Part shown: piece by piece, positions 1-7,874 of the stretch | Layout: each line of letters starts with the position of its first letter | Numbering within the stretch: the first letter of the stretch is position 1 | Source of the DNA: Bacteroidota bacterium | GTDB taxonomy: Bacteria; Bacteroidota; Bacteroidia; Bacteroidales; SZUA-534 | DNA: 64,000 nucleotides | NCBI GenBank assembly: GCA_003250355.1 | Contig: QKGS01000077.1 | Location: forward strand, 122,671-186,670 | Reading direction: 5' to 3' | The notes under the pieces: generated by a model | What the model saw: only the letters and a program-made list of their open reading frames with translations | Database searches by the model: none | Told to the model about the DNA's origin: nothing | Position numbers and translations under genes: made by a program

Positions 1-1237
1 CGCGGCTGGCTCTTCCTCTTATTCGCAGGCCTGCATTTATAGCAAACCCCTGGGAACCATCAGGATTTATAAGTTCAAATGAACAGTTTCGTTCCCATTC
101 TCTTCCTGAATTTCCTGCATTTACATAAATACCTCCTGATGAACCAAATAAGCTATCGTTGTCGGTAATTAACGACAATGTAGGTATATCTTTAAGTGCT
201 ATTATTATACTATCCTTATACACAGGGCTTTCAACAACTTCAGGGTTCATTACATAATACATTGCCTGCCCGTTGGGACCACTCCCTTCTTCCGGCCATG
301 GATACCCCGGATTATCCTGAGTTTTTACTTTCTCCGGAAAAATGTAAGTTCTCGATTCTGATATAGCCGGAGCATACCCGGTTTTCACGCCTGCAGCTCT
401 TATTACTACTGCCGGAGTAATACCCCTTACCCCTCCGTAAGTACTATCAGGATTTATTGATACTGTTACACTCTTACCAACCTGGCCTGTTATAACAGAA
501 TTTGAATACATAGGATTACTTCCATCAACAGTATAAGCAATTTTATATGATGGATCGGTATGAGATAATGTTAACTTCATATTGCTTTCATAGAAACCTG
601 AAGGTAAACTAAAGCTAACACCAATACTATCAACAGATACCGGAAGGTTACTCAGACTTGACATTTTTAAGTCAAAGTAAAAGTCACTCGATGTAGCCCC
701 CTGATTCAATGCACACACAGCTATTATGTTTTCACCTGCAATTAACGGTAACGATGAAGCTGAATATATACGTTCACTGAAAGTACCTGCATTACTTCTT
801 CTGGTTGCTGCTGCTAAACTAAGGTTGACTGTTGCTATCTGATTCAAAACCTCATCGGGAGCATTTTTACTTTCTACTAACTGTCCGTTTATCCATATAG
901 CATAACCATCATCGCAATTTGTACCTATAAAAACAGACTCAAGCTCTGTCGGATTGCTAACAGTTATTGTCTTTCTCATGAATAACGTTGAATAACTATT
1001 ACGCATATCGGAAAGTTCAACACCCTGCGAATCAAATCCGAAGTAAAAAGGTGCATTCCCTGTTAACCAACCTGAATCATCAAATCCAGCTGTTTTCCAA
1101 TCTGCCGGCAATGCTGTAGCTTCACTCCCTTTTAAATACTTATAATTTGCTCCGGGCAGAACACTAACCTGAGCCGGCAAATACATACTTATAAGAAGTA
1201 TTGCCATGGTTGAATATGTTTGTATTTTGTATCTCAT
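1..1237 (-). CDS. CotH-family surface protein, N-terminal part (truncated by window edge)
   Basis: Open reading frame running off the left edge; about 412 codons are visible. It starts at ATG 1237, followed by a short hydrophobic signal sequence. The first ~170 residues look like a beta-sandwich head of the type found before chitobiase-like domains. Around residues 200-290 there is a chitobiase/hexosaminidase C-terminal-like stretch (SYKIAYTVDGSNPMYSNS). The visible end has the sequence typical of the entry into bacterial CotH domains: SLITDNDSLFGSSGGIYVN, GREWERNCSFELINPDGS, then GLRIRGRASR. The CotH kinase core itself would lie beyond the edge. It is 17 bases downstream of the CotH lipoprotein gene on the same strand, so it is probably the last or a late gene of the VTC/DUF4956 operon. 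CotH proteins are atypical protein kinases; the substrate here is unknown. The domain assignment is by motif recall only. Confidence 0.8.
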   Translation of the reverse strand, partial: MRYKIQTYSTMAILLISMYLPAQVSVLPGANYKYLKGSEATALPADWKTAGFDDSGWLTGNAPFYFGFDSQGVELSDMRNSYSTLFMRKTITVSNPTELESVFIGTNCDDGYAIWINGQLVESKNAPDEVLNQIATVNLSLAAATRRSNAGTFSERIYSASSLPLIAGENIIAVCALNQGATSSDFYFDLKMSSLSNLPVSVDSIGVSFSLPSGFYESNMKLTLSHTDPSYKIAYTVDGSNPMYSNSVITGQVGKSVTVSINPDSTYGGVRGITPAVVIRAAGVKTGYAPAISESRTYIFPEKVKTQDNPGYPWPEEGSGPNGQAMYYVMNPEVVESPVYKDSIIIALKDIPTLSLITDNDSLFGSSGGIYVNAGNSGREWERNCSFELINPDGSQGFAINAGLRIRGRASR

Positions 1238-1254
1238 ATCAATAAATAATAGTT

Positions 1255-2634
1255 TTACTTAATAATGCTATTTATATAAGCCTGTACTACCCCCTGCCTG
1301 TATTGCGAATGGAGCTTTATTTTTTCTACTTCCAAATCGAACTCCTGAGAGTTGCTTAACCATGTAAAACCTGTTTGTTCAGCATATATATGCTCTTGTA
1401 ACAGCTCCTTGTATTTGGTATATAACAGAGCCATACTTTCGGGGGTATATATTGCCGATGAAAAATCATCAAGGTAATTATGATACGTATTTTTGTATTC
1501 TTTTATCGACAGTAGATTATTGATTAACGGCCAATATACAGAAACGTTATTCATAGAAAGGCTTAAAGCCGATTTTTTACCCGAAATAAGAGTTTTATTA
1601 AAATCGAATGGAATCCACACAAAGCCGTAATAATTATACAGATAATAGTTTTTGAAATTATTACCGTATGAATCGCGGTTTTCAACCACTGTATTTGCCG
1701 CAAGGCTTTTTAAAAACAGGTTGACATTGAATATACTCTCAATACTTTTTTTCCATGTAGTGGTATCCGACATTCTATCGGTGCTATGCAATATATTATA
1801 AAGTGTTTCAATATCGGAAAAGTTGTTTTCCATAATATTATTTGCTTTTCCTAATTCACCGGTATTGAATGTATTTTCGGCAAATGTTCCTGCCAGTCCG
1901 GTAGGTTCATACAAATTACCGTTGCTATTACCAAATTGCATATCGAGCATAGTGTCGTCAATATCTTCAATAAGTGTATATATACCAAAGTATTTGCTAC
2001 CCTTGCCATAATTGACATAAACCTCACAAAACGATGCTTTTGGGGTATTGATACCAAAACTGCGATATAGGTCAGAAATAACCTTTTCGCGCATCATAGA
2101 TTTATCGTTGGCATTGTTATATAAATTCAATTGGCGAAAACCATAAAAACGTTGATTCTTCAGTCCCGGAATTATATCTTCATACTCTTCAAAATCGAGT
2201 TTAAACGATGTTTTATTTATACCATAACGATATGAGTCGTAAAGGCTGTTAGTACCTTTTAGTTTTATACCTACATTGTACCACTGCCGCCCATTATAGT
2301 AAAATGAGCAAGGAATAGTAATTGGCGATTCCGAAAACACCACATTTCCATAGTTATCGGTTATAGCCGAAGTAGCAAGGTCACTAAGATTCTTCTGCAT
2401 TGTATTCCACAAACTGCTGTCTATAACTATATCGAACCGTAACACTTTGGTGTGTTCAAATACCTCGGCATAGTTTGGTGTCGGTATTTTACCATGAGTT
2501 TCATAAGTCCATTGCGGATATAGCGACAAATCAACATCGTCGGCCCACTCCGGCTCAACATAACGTTTACATGAACCAAACAGAATTGCTGTTATTATTA
2601 AAACCGACAGGTATTTTAGAGTATTTACTTTCAT
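1255..2634 (-). CDS. CotH kinase-family lipoprotein
   Basis: 459-residue protein with a lipoprotein signal (hydrophobic helix then FGSC, lipid Cys 22), so probably membrane-anchored on the outside. The body follows the CotH fold. It has an N-terminal FDIVIDSSLWNTM strand, the glycine-rich VGIKLKGTNS loop, the FRQLNLYNNANDKSMMREK helix entry, the FGIYTLIEDIDDTML region, and the metal-binding segment FVWIPFDFNKTLI near residue 345. CotH of Bacillus spores phosphorylates coat proteins, and bacterial relatives are presumed secreted kinases. The gene lies 11 bases after the DUF2490 gene in a five-gene minus-strand run with DUF4956 and a VTC polymerase. That neighbourhood recurs with CotH proteins in many bacteria (family knowledge). 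The natural target is not known; an envelope protein is inferred. Confidence 0.88.
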   Translation of the reverse strand: MKVNTLKYLSVLIITAILFGSCKRYVEPEWADDVDLSLYPQWTYETHGKIPTPNYAEVFEHTKVLRFDIVIDSSLWNTMQKNLSDLATSAITDNYGNVVFSESPITIPCSFYYNGRQWYNVGIKLKGTNSLYDSYRYGINKTSFKLDFEEYEDIIPGLKNQRFYGFRQLNLYNNANDKSMMREKVISDLYRSFGINTPKASFCEVYVNYGKGSKYFGIYTLIEDIDDTMLDMQFGNSNGNLYEPTGLAGTFAENTFNTGELGKANNIMENNFSDIETLYNILHSTDRMSDTTTWKKSIESIFNVNLFLKSLAANTVVENRDSYGNNFKNYYLYNYYGFVWIPFDFNKTLISGKKSALSLSMNNVSVYWPLINNLLSIKEYKNTYHNYLDDFSSAIYTPESMALLYTKYKELLQEHIYAEQTGFTWLSNSQEFDLEVEKIKLHSQYRQGVVQAYINSIIK

Positions 2635-2645
2635 ATATTAACAGC

Positions 2646-3299
2646 TTAAAACTTCATTTCATAAACTACTTGAAAAATGTGGCGATTCAGATATTCTGTT
2701 TTAAAGTAATCGAACTTATATTCTGCTGCCACACAGTTATTTTTGTTTATTTCATATTCAACAAATATTGCCGTTCGGTATTTTTCGAGCACATTGGTTT
2801 CGAGCAAATGAAATACTTCAAAAGCTATACCGGGCGAAATATCTGATTTTTTAATATTGTATTTCAATGCCCCTTTATATCGGAATAGATGTTCGGGATT
2901 ACTCTCGCCCAATGCAGCCATATATCTTAATCTAACCGATGGTCTGAAACGCTCAATTTTTGTTTTATAAGCTAAATTAGCCATAGCACTATGGCTAATC
3001 TCATGCTTTGGCTCTTTTCCGTAATTACTATTGAGCATAAAACGGTAATACGAACTAACCGAAAAACCTTTAAATGGTGAATATGCAAATCCGGCATCGT
3101 TTTGAAAACGGTTTAACCCAAAATCGTCGTTAAGCCTCAATTCGGGAGTAAGATCAAAACTCAGGTCATGGGGTAACTCTATACTTGCAGTATAGGTTAA
3201 ACGGTACTGCTGTTCATTTTCAATATCTTCACCATTAACGGTAAATGTGAAAAATGCAAATAATAAAACAAGTGAACAGATGCTAAATAACTTCAACAT
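2646..3299 (-). CDS. DUF2490 outer-membrane-like protein
   Basis: About 217 residues from ATG 3299. A longer reading from ATG 3323 exists, but the inner start leaves a clean signal peptide (LKLFSICSLVLLFAFF) and removes the overlap with the upstream gene. The mature part is made of alternating amphipathic strands with many aromatic residues and ends in F (VYEMKF), as expected for a small outer-membrane beta-barrel. The patterns LTPELRLNDDFG and the repeated strand-turn-strand layout match DUF2490, a family of unknown function common in Bacteroidota. It sits between the DUF4956 membrane protein and the CotH lipoprotein, so it may be the outer-membrane partner of that system. Function is not established. 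Confidence 0.8.
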   Translation of the reverse strand: MLKLFSICSLVLLFAFFTFTVNGEDIENEQQYRLTYTASIELPHDLSFDLTPELRLNDDFGLNRFQNDAGFAYSPFKGFSVSSYYRFMLNSNYGKEPKHEISHSAMANLAYKTKIERFRPSVRLRYMAALGESNPEHLFRYKGALKYNIKKSDISPGIAFEVFHLLETNVLEKYRTAIFVEYEINKNNCVAAEYKFDYFKTEYLNRHIFQVVYEMKF

Positions 3300-3300
3300 A

Positions 3301-3933
3301 CTATATTTTTCTATTATTAGCATCGAAGTAGATAGTAATATCGGCTACGTCGCGTAAAAAGTTTATACGTGTTATTTCGTAACGTTTAACAGGTATTCCG
3401 GTACGTTCTTTAAGGTCTCTTAACAGCTCTTCTTCGCTTTGTTTTTTAATATTTTCAATTACCTCGTAAGTTATTTGTATTGATTTTTCCTGCTTTAGCA
3501 TCAGGCGTTTCTCTAATATCCACAACCCGAATATAATTGCGGCATTGGCAAAAAGCAATTCGGCATAACTAACTTTCTTATTCGATAATGCATTAACAAT
3601 AGCTACACCAATAATTACAAACAAATATGTCATTTCCTTAATTGGAATAGCATCGGTTCTATAACGTATAATACCAAATACGGCGAATAACCCAAGAGCA
3701 AATCCCAGTTCAAGTTTTACACTATTGAGCAGGAAACAAAGTAAGAATACAACTGCTCCTACCGACATAAAACTAAAGTAAAAATCTTTGCGGTTACTGT
3801 TTTTTGAATAAATGTACTGTACAATAATAAACGATACAATTAAATCGACCGCAAAACGGATAAGTAACTCTGTAAAGTCGACAGTATCGATAAGCTTAAT
3901 ATCAAATAACTTAAGGCCTCTTTCCCAATTCAT
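3301..3933 (-). CDS. DUF4956 integral membrane protein
   Basis: 210-residue protein with about four hydrophobic helices between residues 25 and 140 (for example LLIRFAVDLIVSFIIVQYI and FGLWILE). A charged cytoplasmic C-terminal domain of about 70 residues follows (QSEEELLRDLKERTGIP ... YEITRINFLRDVADITIYF). The motif GLFAVFGIIRYRTDAIPIKEM is the hallmark I associate with DUF4956, a family found beside VTC polyphosphate polymerases and CotH proteins. The gene starts at ATG 3933, five bases after the VTC gene, and its stop abuts the DUF2490 start. The likely role is a membrane component that couples polymer synthesis to the envelope; this is inference from context. Confidence 0.85.
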   Translation of the reverse strand: MNWERGLKLFDIKLIDTVDFTELLIRFAVDLIVSFIIVQYIYSKNSNRKDFYFSFMSVGAVVFLLCFLLNSVKLELGFALGLFAVFGIIRYRTDAIPIKEMTYLFVIIGVAIVNALSNKKVSYAELLFANAAIIFGLWILEKRLMLKQEKSIQITYEVIENIKKQSEEELLRDLKERTGIPVKRYEITRINFLRDVADITIYFDANNRKI

Positions 3934-3938
3934 AAATT

Positions 3939-4676
3939 TTATTTTATAAGTTTTTCAAATTTTAACATTTTTCTCTTAAACATATTGTGTTTCAAACTAT
4001 TGTCAGTTATCAGTCTGCCCAAACAATATTTACTGAATCCATCCTGACGTATACCATTTGCTTTCAGTGCTTTGGCAAGAGCTGAACTTGCCGGATACCC
4101 TTCGGTTTTTATTTCAACTACTACCAGTGTATTTGTTGTTACAAAATTATTATTTGCTGTAAAGTTCAGGTTATAGTCAATGGTGCAACGCTCATTCATT
4201 TTTTTACTTACCAGAGTAATACGGGTAAAATCGTTTTTTAAAACCAACTCCAGACTTTTATTACTTAAAAAATCGACTTTGCTAATGAACATCGACTCTT
4301 CATATGATAATTCACTTTGCTTATTGTCGGTTTTAATCCGTTTTTTTATGGTACGCCCCTTATTGGTTTTATTTTTTATTTCCATAAATGTAATATCCGA
4401 CTGCATATAAGTTCTACGGCGCACTTTATAACGGTTACTTACCCCGTTATGGTGAGCTATATACATATCGTTATTTGGGGTATCGTAATATACGGTTGAG
4501 TATGGCAGTTCTTGCATACCACAATTTTCAAATATGTAGTATTCATCTTTTACCTGTTCAAGTATTGCTTGCAACTTACTTATATGAAACCAGTATTTGG
4601 TATCCATTCTATTCATTAAAGCTATTGAATCCATTTGCTCTAATGTTATTTGCTTCATTTGTGGTACTTGTATCAT
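3939..4676 (-). CDS. VTC-domain polyphosphate polymerase-like protein
   Basis: About 245 residues from ATG 4676. A TTG at 4697 and another ATG at 4658 are alternative starts; the region before residue 10 is not conserved. Features of the VTC/triphosphate-tunnel fold are visible: NRMDTKYWF near the start, YYDTPNNDMY, the basic cluster RYKVRRRTY, EIKNKTNKGRTIKKR, and the acidic-tipped VVVEIKTEGYP strand near the C-terminus. Yeast Vtc4 uses this domain to make polyphosphate from ATP, and bacterial homologues are annotated polyphosphate polymerases. No transmembrane helix is present, so it probably acts in the cytoplasm on the face of the DUF4956 partner. It is the first gene of the run; a -7 box lies about 40 bases upstream. 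Whether it makes polyphosphate is unproven. Confidence 0.85.
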   Translation of the reverse strand: MIQVPQMKQITLEQMDSIALMNRMDTKYWFHISKLQAILEQVKDEYYIFENCGMQELPYSTVYYDTPNNDMYIAHHNGVSNRYKVRRRTYMQSDITFMEIKNKTNKGRTIKKRIKTDNKQSELSYEESMFISKVDFLSNKSLELVLKNDFTRITLVSKKMNERCTIDYNLNFTANNNFVTTNTLVVVEIKTEGYPASSALAKALKANGIRQDGFSKYCLGRLITDNSLKHNMFKRKMLKFEKLIK

Positions 4677-4714
4677 AATTTTGTATACAAAATGCAAAAC
4701 ATATTAATAAAACA

Positions 4715-4722
4715 CAAATATA
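4715..4722 (-). promoter_or_regulatory. Putative -7 box of the VTC/DUF4956/CotH operon
   Basis: On the minus strand the sequence reads TATATTTG, a perfect match to the Bacteroidota -7 consensus TAnnTTTG. It lies 39 bases before ATG 4676. No convincing -33 TTTG is visible at the usual distance, so the call rests on the -7 element and its position only. Confidence 0.5.
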
Positions 4723-4862
4723 ATATTACAATTGTTTTAAAATTGTAAATAACACATGAGAAACGACAATTTAATGTCATTTAGTAAAATTATTGTTAAA
4801 TACATTTATTTAGCAATAATTATTAAGTATATAAAATGAGTAATGGTTTTACTCTCATATTA

Positions 4863-4882
4863 ATGTAACCAAATGTAACCAA
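4863..4882. repeat. Tandem 10-bp duplication upstream of the operon
   Basis: Two perfect copies of ATGTAACCAA in a row, about 185 bases before the VTC start. It could be a double operator for a regulator or chance. The rest of 4723-4960 is AT-rich with nothing else I recognise. Confidence 0.4.
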
Positions 4883-4962
4883 AATATTTCATAATTGTTA
4901 ATTTATTGGCTATTCCAAAGTTTGTCAGAATTTTTCATTTAATTCAAACAGGCGTAAGTGTC

Positions 4963-5018
4963 TAGTATTGAGTACTGAGTATTGAGTACTGAGTATTGAG
5001 TATTGAGTATTGAGTGCT
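4963..5018. repeat. Heptanucleotide tandem array (about 8 units)
   Basis: Eight head-to-tail 7-bp units. The dominant unit is GAGTATT, with GAGTACT and GAGTGCT variants and a degenerate first unit. Two further units in the opposite orientation occur at about 5198-5211, on the other side of the palindromic element. The array creates a spurious reading frame with repeating Ser-Thr-Gln-Tyr, which is not a gene. Confidence 0.8.
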
Positions 5019-5027
5019 CAATACCAC

Positions 5028-5193
5028 GGCAACCGCATTTAACTTTTTTAGTTTCTGTGGCTTGCCAAAGAATAATTTTTCAACCACTAAAACCACTAAA
5101 AAATTCAAATTAATTATATCAAAAAAATTGCAAAGCAATTTTTTTTCGTGTTTTTCGAGCCTTTCGTGGTGATATGTTTTAAATGCGGTTGCC
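5028..5193. repeat. Palindromic MITE-like element with 15-bp terminal inverted repeats
   Basis: A 166-bp stretch bounded by perfect 15-bp inverted repeats: GGCAACCGCATTTAA at 5028-5042 and its complement at 5179-5193. In the middle is a perfect 11-bp hairpin (arms 5121-5131 and 5135-5145, loop AAA). Left of centre there is a 9-bp direct duplication ACCACTAAA (5083-5100). The element has no coding capacity. It ends about 20 bases after the stop codon of the T9SS CotH gene and is framed by inverted heptamer arrays. The layout fits a non-autonomous mobile element or a dispersed intergenic repeat. It could also act as a structured 3' end for the gene at 5216-7537. Only one copy lies in this window. 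Confidence 0.65.
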
Positions 5194-5215
5194 ATATGCT
5201 CAATACTCAATCACT

Positions 5216-7537
5216 TTATATTTTCAAAATTTTAGTTATAACCACATGAGAATCGAATGTTAAAACAACAACATATATTCCTAACGGTAATGTACTCATA
5301 TCTATTTCAATTAAATTGTTGCCGGTTATAATATCTGCATTGAGCGAAAATCCACTTGAGTTCAAAATATTAACTCCATTTAAACCTTCTACTCCATTTG
5401 TATTAACATAAAGTATATCGGAAACCGGGTTGGGGTATAATTGAATATTGTTGTAGGCTGTATTGCCATCAATTGAATTAACTTCACTTGCAGGTACATT
5501 AGTTTCATTGTTATTAAATCCAAATGTTGCCCCCTGAATTACGAAACTTCCTGTTCCGTTTGGCATACGCGAATAGCTGTAGTCGGTTTTCTGTAAGCCG
5601 TATTCTATACTATTAACAACTTCGAGGTTGGAATTAACCAAATAAATAGCCTCTCCGCCCGATGATAATTTAAAACCGGCGTGCATACTACCTTGCTCCC
5701 GGTCGTTGTCGGTCCATACTATTATATAACCACCGGCAGGTATAACAGTGTCGGGAAAAGCATACTGCATTACATTGGTATTATCGTCGGTCAAATAATA
5801 ACCGAGCAAAGAGATATCGGAAGCGGTGTTATTATACAATTCAACCCAATCGTCGTATTCGCCATAGTTGTCGTGCATAACCAATGTATTCGACGATAAA
5901 AACTCATTGATAGTAATATTACTTGAAATATTTTCAGTTACAACAGCTTTTATTTTATAGTATTCATGTTCAGCACGCTCGGGTGAAAAAATACCGGCAT
6001 CGTTATTTTCAGCATATATATAATAGTGCGTATTCGATTCATCTATATCAAAGCTTACACCATAAGTACCATCATCTGCTGCTCCATCGCCATGCGCTCC
6101 GTCATCGAACATTTGCACTTTAGTGAAAATATCGTTTTTTGAATGGCGATAACCCACATACGCATATGTTGCGTTCGATATTTCAGCTGTTACTGTTACA
6201 GTTGTAAATGGTGCCGGATTCTGAGGTTGCACTATATTGCTTATAGCCGGTGCGGTTGCCTGAAATGCCGCAAGCCCTTGCAAATAAGCAATTCTACTTG
6301 TCATTAATTGAGTTATACCTATTGTATTATCTTGTGTACTTGATATATTCCCTGTAAACTGAGCAGTTGTATAAAAAGAATTGGGATCGGTTGATTGCGC
6401 TGTTGATATTAAATCTTGCAAAGTGTCAGCTTTTGCAAAATACCAGCCGTTTACAAAGTTTTCATTTAACATGGTTTTACAATGAGCTACATACATTTTT
6501 TTATAGCGGCCATTTTCAAAAATCATTTTAAGTAATGGGTATGTTGTATTTCCATCACGCAAAAACAGATCAAGGTCAGTGAGCGATGCAGTGTTGGTTG
6601 TACCTGATCCGGGAGGTCCGGTCGGAGGGCCTTTCGGAGGACCTCCTGCACTACCTCCATTATCAATCATTTCAAAGCCTCCAAGCGATTCGTTCAAATC
6701 CCATATTATAGGCATAAAACGGTTATTATCGTCTTGTATCATGTAATAGTTTTGGCGAAAAGCTCCGGTATAACTATCCAAATTTACAAGTACATTATTG
6801 AATGCCAGCATCCAAATAGCACGGTCAATATCAAGAACATTTTCGACAGATGAGCCATTATTAACTAAGCTGTAAGTAAAATTTATAAGTTCTTTCCACC
6901 CATAATCGGACTTAACTTCATAATATGAATAATAAGCCGAAGAATCGGCTCCCAGATATTCCAGCGATGGGCCATTGCCGCTAAAAGTATTTTCAGGATT
7001 ACATTTTATGCGAACATTATCTTTATCGGCATTAAGGCGACGTTCTACAAAGTCGGCGTTTATAGCCTCCGAGCTACTAAACAAGCCATAATAACTTCCG
7101 TTAATATATACTTTTGCATAGTTTGAGTTTGGTGCATCCATATACTTACGCGCTATTTCATAACTCAGTACTTCACGAACAAACGAAGGGTCTTTTGCCC
7201 CGTTCGATAATTTTATTGATTCATACCCATCATAATCGTGTTTTTTTACATAATCGAGGTAAATGTGCAATGGGTTTTTTCCATTGTTTGCATTGTAACT
7301 ACTGTTACCTTTGTATTTTACACCAACGCTGTCGAATATTACACCGTTAACAACCGCAGTTGCCAATAGTTTTTCATCGTTGTCATTTGTTTTATAAGTA
7401 TCGAGTATGGCATCCCAGTTCGATTCTTTAAAAGTTAGTTCTATAACATTAATAGTATTAATGTCGTAAAAATCCTGCCCTAAAACCAAAGACCCCACTC
7501 CGGTTAACAGCATAAAATTCAGAAGTAATTTTCTCAT
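5216..7537 (-). CDS. Secreted CotH kinase-family protein with lamin-tail domain and T9SS sorting domain
   Basis: 773 residues from ATG 7537; a TTG at 7558 would add seven residues before the signal peptide and is less likely. Order of parts: signal peptide ending at about LVLGQ; CotH domain, roughly 25-430, with VGVKYKGNSSYNANN, YDGYESIKLSNGAKDPSF, VREVLSYEIARKYM and the metal-binding IIWDLNESLGGF; a Gly/Pro-rich loop (GGPPKGPPTGPPGSG) inside that domain; a linker; a lamin-tail domain around 545-650 (INEFLSSN, YDDWVELYNN, DNDREQGSMH); and a C-terminal type IX sorting domain starting at LYPNPVSDILYVNT and ending VVITKILKI. The protein should be exported through the Sec system and T9SS to the cell surface. 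It is the third CotH-type protein in the cluster and is probably part of the same surface modification system. Its promoter region is shared with the divergent SDR gene. Confidence 0.9.
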   Translation of the reverse strand: MRKLLLNFMLLTGVGSLVLGQDFYDINTINVIELTFKESNWDAILDTYKTNDNDEKLLATAVVNGVIFDSVGVKYKGNSSYNANNGKNPLHIYLDYVKKHDYDGYESIKLSNGAKDPSFVREVLSYEIARKYMDAPNSNYAKVYINGSYYGLFSSSEAINADFVERRLNADKDNVRIKCNPENTFSGNGPSLEYLGADSSAYYSYYEVKSDYGWKELINFTYSLVNNGSSVENVLDIDRAIWMLAFNNVLVNLDSYTGAFRQNYYMIQDDNNRFMPIIWDLNESLGGFEMIDNGGSAGGPPKGPPTGPPGSGTTNTASLTDLDLFLRDGNTTYPLLKMIFENGRYKKMYVAHCKTMLNENFVNGWYFAKADTLQDLISTAQSTDPNSFYTTAQFTGNISSTQDNTIGITQLMTSRIAYLQGLAAFQATAPAISNIVQPQNPAPFTTVTVTAEISNATYAYVGYRHSKNDIFTKVQMFDDGAHGDGAADDGTYGVSFDIDESNTHYYIYAENNDAGIFSPERAEHEYYKIKAVVTENISSNITINEFLSSNTLVMHDNYGEYDDWVELYNNTASDISLLGYYLTDDNTNVMQYAFPDTVIPAGGYIIVWTDNDREQGSMHAGFKLSSGGEAIYLVNSNLEVVNSIEYGLQKTDYSYSRMPNGTGSFVIQGATFGFNNNETNVPASEVNSIDGNTAYNNIQLYPNPVSDILYVNTNGVEGLNGVNILNSSGFSLNADIITGNNLIEIDMSTLPLGIYVVVLTFDSHVVITKILKI

Positions 7538-7628
7538 ATTATTTTTTTTAGTTAACAACAGCTAAATATTATATTTCAAACACCGTACACATAAAGGTTA
7601 TTGACACAAATACTTAACCTTATATTAA

Positions 7629-7636
7629 CAAAAGTA
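7629..7636 (-). promoter_or_regulatory. Putative -7 box for the T9SS CotH gene
   Basis: TACTTTTG on the minus strand matches TAnnTTTG and lies about 90 bases before ATG 7537. A TTG is present 16 bases further upstream, which is short of the usual 19-21 spacing, so this is weak. Confidence 0.35.
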
Positions 7637-7769
7637 GTTTCTACAATTATGGCAAGTGTTATGAAATTTTGAATATTATGTATAAAATTTCGGTTAATTA
7701 CAATAAATAAAGTACCGTAAAACATACAGTTGAAACAATTATAAATGCATGAAAAAAAACAGGTTTCTA

Positions 7770-7802
7770 CTTGTTTTTTATTTAAATAAAAATGTAATTT
7801 TG
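7770..7802 (+). promoter_or_regulatory. Putative promoter of the SDR gene
   Basis: Within the 337-base divergent gap 7538-7874. The -7 box TAATTTTG is at 7795-7802, with a CTTG -33 element at 7770-7773 and a 21-base spacer, which is close to the Bacteroidota consensus. It predicts a 5' leader of about 65 bases. Nothing else in the gap is recognisable. Confidence 0.6.
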
Positions 7803-7874
7803 AACCGCTTTTGCGATACTTATATTATAGTATTACATGGTGTATAATTAATTTCAATTAATAAAAAATAAAAA

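Noticed and set aside
4962..5210. 82-codon minus-strand frame across the heptamer array
   Set aside because: Its sequence is a translation of the 7-bp repeat and the palindromic element, with repeating Ser-Thr-Gln-Tyr; no start context, no family.
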